In this document: positions 61,101 to 64,000 of the stretch, piece after piece | Position numbering within the stretch: the stretch's first letter is position 1 | Layout: each line of letters starts with the position of its first letter | Source: Vespula vulgaris | Taxonomy: Eukaryota; Arthropoda; Insecta; Hymenoptera; Vespidae | Reading direction: 5' to 3' | Length of the DNA stretch: 64,000 bases | NCBI RefSeq assembly: GCF_905475345.1 | Contig: NC_066608.1 | Coordinates: 558,001 to 622,000 of the forward strand | The notes under the pieces: generated by a model | Databases searched by the model: none | What the model was told of the DNA's origin: nothing | Seen by the model: the letters and a program-made list of their open reading frames with translations, nothing else | Program-made: the position numbers and the translations under genes

Positions 61101-61973
61101 CTCGTGTCGCCTTCGCAAGTTTTAATGACCGTGGGAAGTGGCATCTTAAAAAGGGTTGTAGCGTTTTCACGCGAAGAGCCCGAATCTCGTCGCGCAGCTT
61201 CTCGCTTTTTGACGGATTTAGCGTGTGTTATACTTCCTCGCGTCCGTCATCGCGAACCGCTAATCCTTTGATCCTCGAACGAGAGATAAAAAGAGAGAGA
61301 AAAGCTCAGGTTCGACGAAGAATGACTTGGACGTGGAAAAACGATCGAGGAATAGCGACCTTGATAACATTTCCTTTCGTCTTTTTTTCCTTCTCTATTT
61401 TTCCATTTCTTCTTGAAATCTCACTCAGGGAATATACATTTTCCTTTAATCGCTTTTAGAACGTATTTCCTACTAGTTGCGGTAAGCTACGGTATAACTT
61501 TTAACGACGACGACGACAGAGAAAGCAACGTCTTGAATCTTGTCTTAAAATCTCGACGATCTCTTCTGCTCCTTCTTCGTCTTCTTTGTTTCCCTTTTTC
61601 TCCTCCTCCTCTTCGTGTTCTCCTTTCGCTTTCCGGCAAATAATAGACGTTGCAAGATGTAACGATAATACAGTAAATACGCTTGGAAGGAACCGTCGAG
61701 GTAGGTCTCTTATCATTTCTCATCGTGGTCCTAAAGGGATAGCAAAGAGAAATGATTAAAAAGGAATCGTGTTCAGGACCTGAGTAAATATCTCGACCTA
61801 ACTCTATTGCACCCTTCGTCCTCTTGCTCCTGCACTTCCTTAAGCGACACGAAAAGCAGAGACCGGTCTCGTTTTCCCTTTTCCACATTAATGAACTTAA
61901 CGAGTGACTCCAAGGAGCTTCTCGAGTGGCTCTTTCTCGACTGTAAACGCAGGCTTTACGAGCGTCTCTTCGT

Positions 61974-62007
61974 CGAACGAACGAACGAACGAACGAACGA
62001 ACGAACG
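61974..62007. repeat. (CGAA)n microsatellite
   Basis: About eight tandem cgaa units. A shorter array of the same unit lies at 56601-56622. Confidence 0.9.
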
Positions 62008-63744
62008 GAGCTTCGATTCTACGACTATAAAAGTTCTCTTCTCGCTTTCTCGCTTTCTTTCTTTCCTTCTTTCTTTCTTTCTTCCTTTCTTTTTCATTCT
62101 TTCCGTTCTCACTGGTGTAAATCGTGATTCTCTGCATTGTTCAATATGTCTCGGCGAAGAAGAACCTTAAAAACCGTGAGTCACCGTGGGAATAATCGAG
62201 ATCAAAGATCTCTTCGAAATTTCGATTATGATCGAAAGCTGTGATCTAGGGTGACGATGCTTTAACGAGTCGGGTGAGTTCCCAACGCTTTGTCGAGAGC
62301 ACTTTTGCTCGGATGTAAAAAAGAGCGAGATTAGAGCTTATAATTTTTAATAATAAAGTTACATCTAGCAAAGAACTATGTCTCGTTAATAAGTCTGTCT
62401 TCGGATTTTACAACGTGAAAGTATCGCGAGAGAAATATAAAACGAGTTAAAAAAGCAGCTTCTCTTTTTCGCTTTCGTTGGTCGTGCGGAATATTTTGAA
62501 TAATGACACATGACTGACTGTTAATTTAGCGCCAAAAATTTTTTCTTTCTTTTAGTCCTTCTCCCGTAATTAGCCTGTCGTTTCTCGTCGTCGCCGTCGC
62601 CGTCGCCGTACGATCTCCGAACGCTGGGATCTCTCGCCTCGAACATGTACACGTAATTATGAGAATTACGATCCACCTACTTACTGCTACGTGACATAAT
62701 TATCGCGTCTCCTTCGAACTTGGAATCCAGTCGATCGCGAGTCGAGTAATTGTGCCGAGAAATATCGATTAGTACGGTGGCTAATGATATCGTTTCTACT
62801 TTTCGACTCGGACGAAGAATACCTACGTGTATCGAATCTCGAATCGCATTTGCAACGAGTTATCAAGTCGCACCTTAAATCGCGCATCGCGTCTTTCCGA
62901 ATGAAAGGAGGTTAACCGTAAATACGTAGTTGACGCGGTATATCGCGTTCGTCCTTAAAAATGCAGTTACATTTCTCGGAGCACACCGGTGGCATTAATT
63001 TTGAATTTTCTTACGGCGAGGCGTTGAGCGCTAACGTAGCTTTTTCCACGCTGATGTCCCCCTCTCTCTTTTTTTCTCTCGCTTACTCGCTTTCTCTTCG
63101 TTCCGCCAAAGTGTCGACAAGACGATAAAATAAACGTTAACCGGAGTACCTTGCTCTACGGATCGCGAATAAACTGTGGAAAGTTAGATAGAGAAGCGAT
63201 AATTTAGCGGCTCTCAAAGGAGCCAACGTTTATAATTCGTTCGAGCGTAGAGAATCCGCGTGAGCGTTTAAATTATACGTACGAGTGCCGGTAATGTGGC
63301 TTCCGTTGATTCGTCAGTTTATATCCCTCGCGTTAATTATACTCACTTTTCGAGAAGGAACGTTCCTTTGACGAAGAAATTAAGAGAAATTCTTTCGTTC
63401 CGTTTCGGTGAACGGTCGAAATAGCGCACAGCTGTTATCGATCGCACGTGTAACGCGTAATTACGAGAGGTCGAAGGGTTTCTTTCTCGGCCGTGAGAGA
63501 TCGTGTCAACGACGCAACCGACGTTGCTTCTATAGACTATACGTGCTAATTGCCTTATCAATTTACGCAATGTTTGCACATAAAGGAAACTGTATGTATC
63601 TACGTTTACCGTCACCATGCTCCTATTACCACGGATACATTACCTTAATTATGATATCAGGCATTATCGATTTGTCCGCGGGGATATGACCGATTTTCCA
63701 CTCTCAAGCACTTTACGAGTTACGAATGAATCGATGATTCCCTC

Positions 63745-63746
<2 letters not shown>

Positions 63747-63778
<32 letters not shown>
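63747..63778. repeat. (CTTT)n microsatellite
   Basis: About eight tandem cttt units; a related, interrupted run lies at 62048-62092. Confidence 0.9.
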
Positions 63779-63781
<3 letters not shown>

Positions 63782-64000
63782 TTTTCCTTTTTTTCCAATC
63801 GATTTGCCGCAGGATACGCTTCGAGATTAAAGAAAGCACTCCATGCTTTTTTTCACGTCGCGATACGTTCGAGAAAATGCTGAAAGATGCGAAAGGGCTT
63901 AGTTAAATTGCGAACGAAAACTCGAACCAGATAGAAAACATTGAAATTGTTATTTCGACTTAACGCGCCTCGCTCTTGCCGTATTATTGACTTTTCTCGA

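Larger units (their letters stand above)
51216..64000. other. 12.8-kb CpG-rich region without a supportable gene
   Basis: Starts with the CYB5R4 3' UTR. No exon with recognisable homology, no tRNA or rRNA and no transposon was found. It holds many purine/pyrimidine microsatellites: (GA)n 53691-53725, (CT)n 57400-57437, (GA)n 58063-58148, (CT)n 60090-60129, (CGAA)n 56601-56622 and 61974-62007, (CTTT)n 62048-62092 and 63747-63778, and a GTCGCC triplicate near 62590. It also holds a minisatellite at 57115-57210 next to a GC-rich patch at 57230-57370. It could be the upstream region or a long intron of a gene beyond the right edge. Confidence 0.5.

Noticed and set aside
60827..61459. 210-codon open frame on the plus strand
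   Set aside because: No ATG start, Lys/Arg/Glu-rich from purine repeats, no domain, no splice logic.
61487..62137. 216-codon open frame on the minus strand
   Set aside because: It starts with ATG, but the sequence translates (CTTT)n and (CGAA)n microsatellites and then low-complexity Arg runs; no recognisable domain.

Overview
This is a stretch of nuclear DNA from an insect, most likely a hymenopteran. It is AT-rich, its genes are split by short introns with GT-AG borders (one GC-AG), and the products are animal proteins in insect form. No bacterial, viral or recognisable transposon genes were seen. The species cannot be fixed from the sequence alone. Eleven protein-coding loci were assembled by hand from homology and splice phase. 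The summed exon lengths of every complete model divide by three.

Left part (1-22 kb, AT-rich, gene-dense): the 5' part of MRPL46 (-); DBR1, the lariat debranching enzyme (+); SMNDC1/SPF30, a spliceosome factor (-); a peflin-like penta-EF-hand gene (+); a TRIM45-like gene whose two halves lie on opposite strands (C-terminal half + at 8665-9350, N-terminal half - at 9704-11190); a KIAA0319L-like PKD-repeat membrane protein (-); and smoothened (+).

Middle part (22-44 kb): an AIG1/ADTRP-family hydrolase (-) with two alternative first exons 3.4 kb apart; about 8 kb without a gene; a clavesin-like CRAL-TRIO lipid-binding protein (+); and a FAAH2-like amidase (-).

Right part (44-64 kb, richer in CpG): CYB5R4 (Ncb5or, +), then about 12.8 kb with no supportable gene but many purine/pyrimidine microsatellites, a minisatellite and short palindromes.

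Most striking observation: the TRIM45-like gene is broken in its coiled coil. The minus half ends in a strong splice donor (phase 2). The plus half begins at a splice acceptor with exactly the complementary phase, and no start codon is evident for it. The joined reading frame is 523 codons including the stop. The two would-be intron halves carry the same two 15-nt blocks in the same DNA orientation (8495-8581 and 9561-9642). Because the halves are transcribed from opposite strands, the two pre-mRNAs would be complementary at those blocks. This suggests trans-splicing guided by RNA pairing, comparable in layout to the two-strand mod(mdg4) locus of Drosophila. It is an inference and needs RNA evidence.
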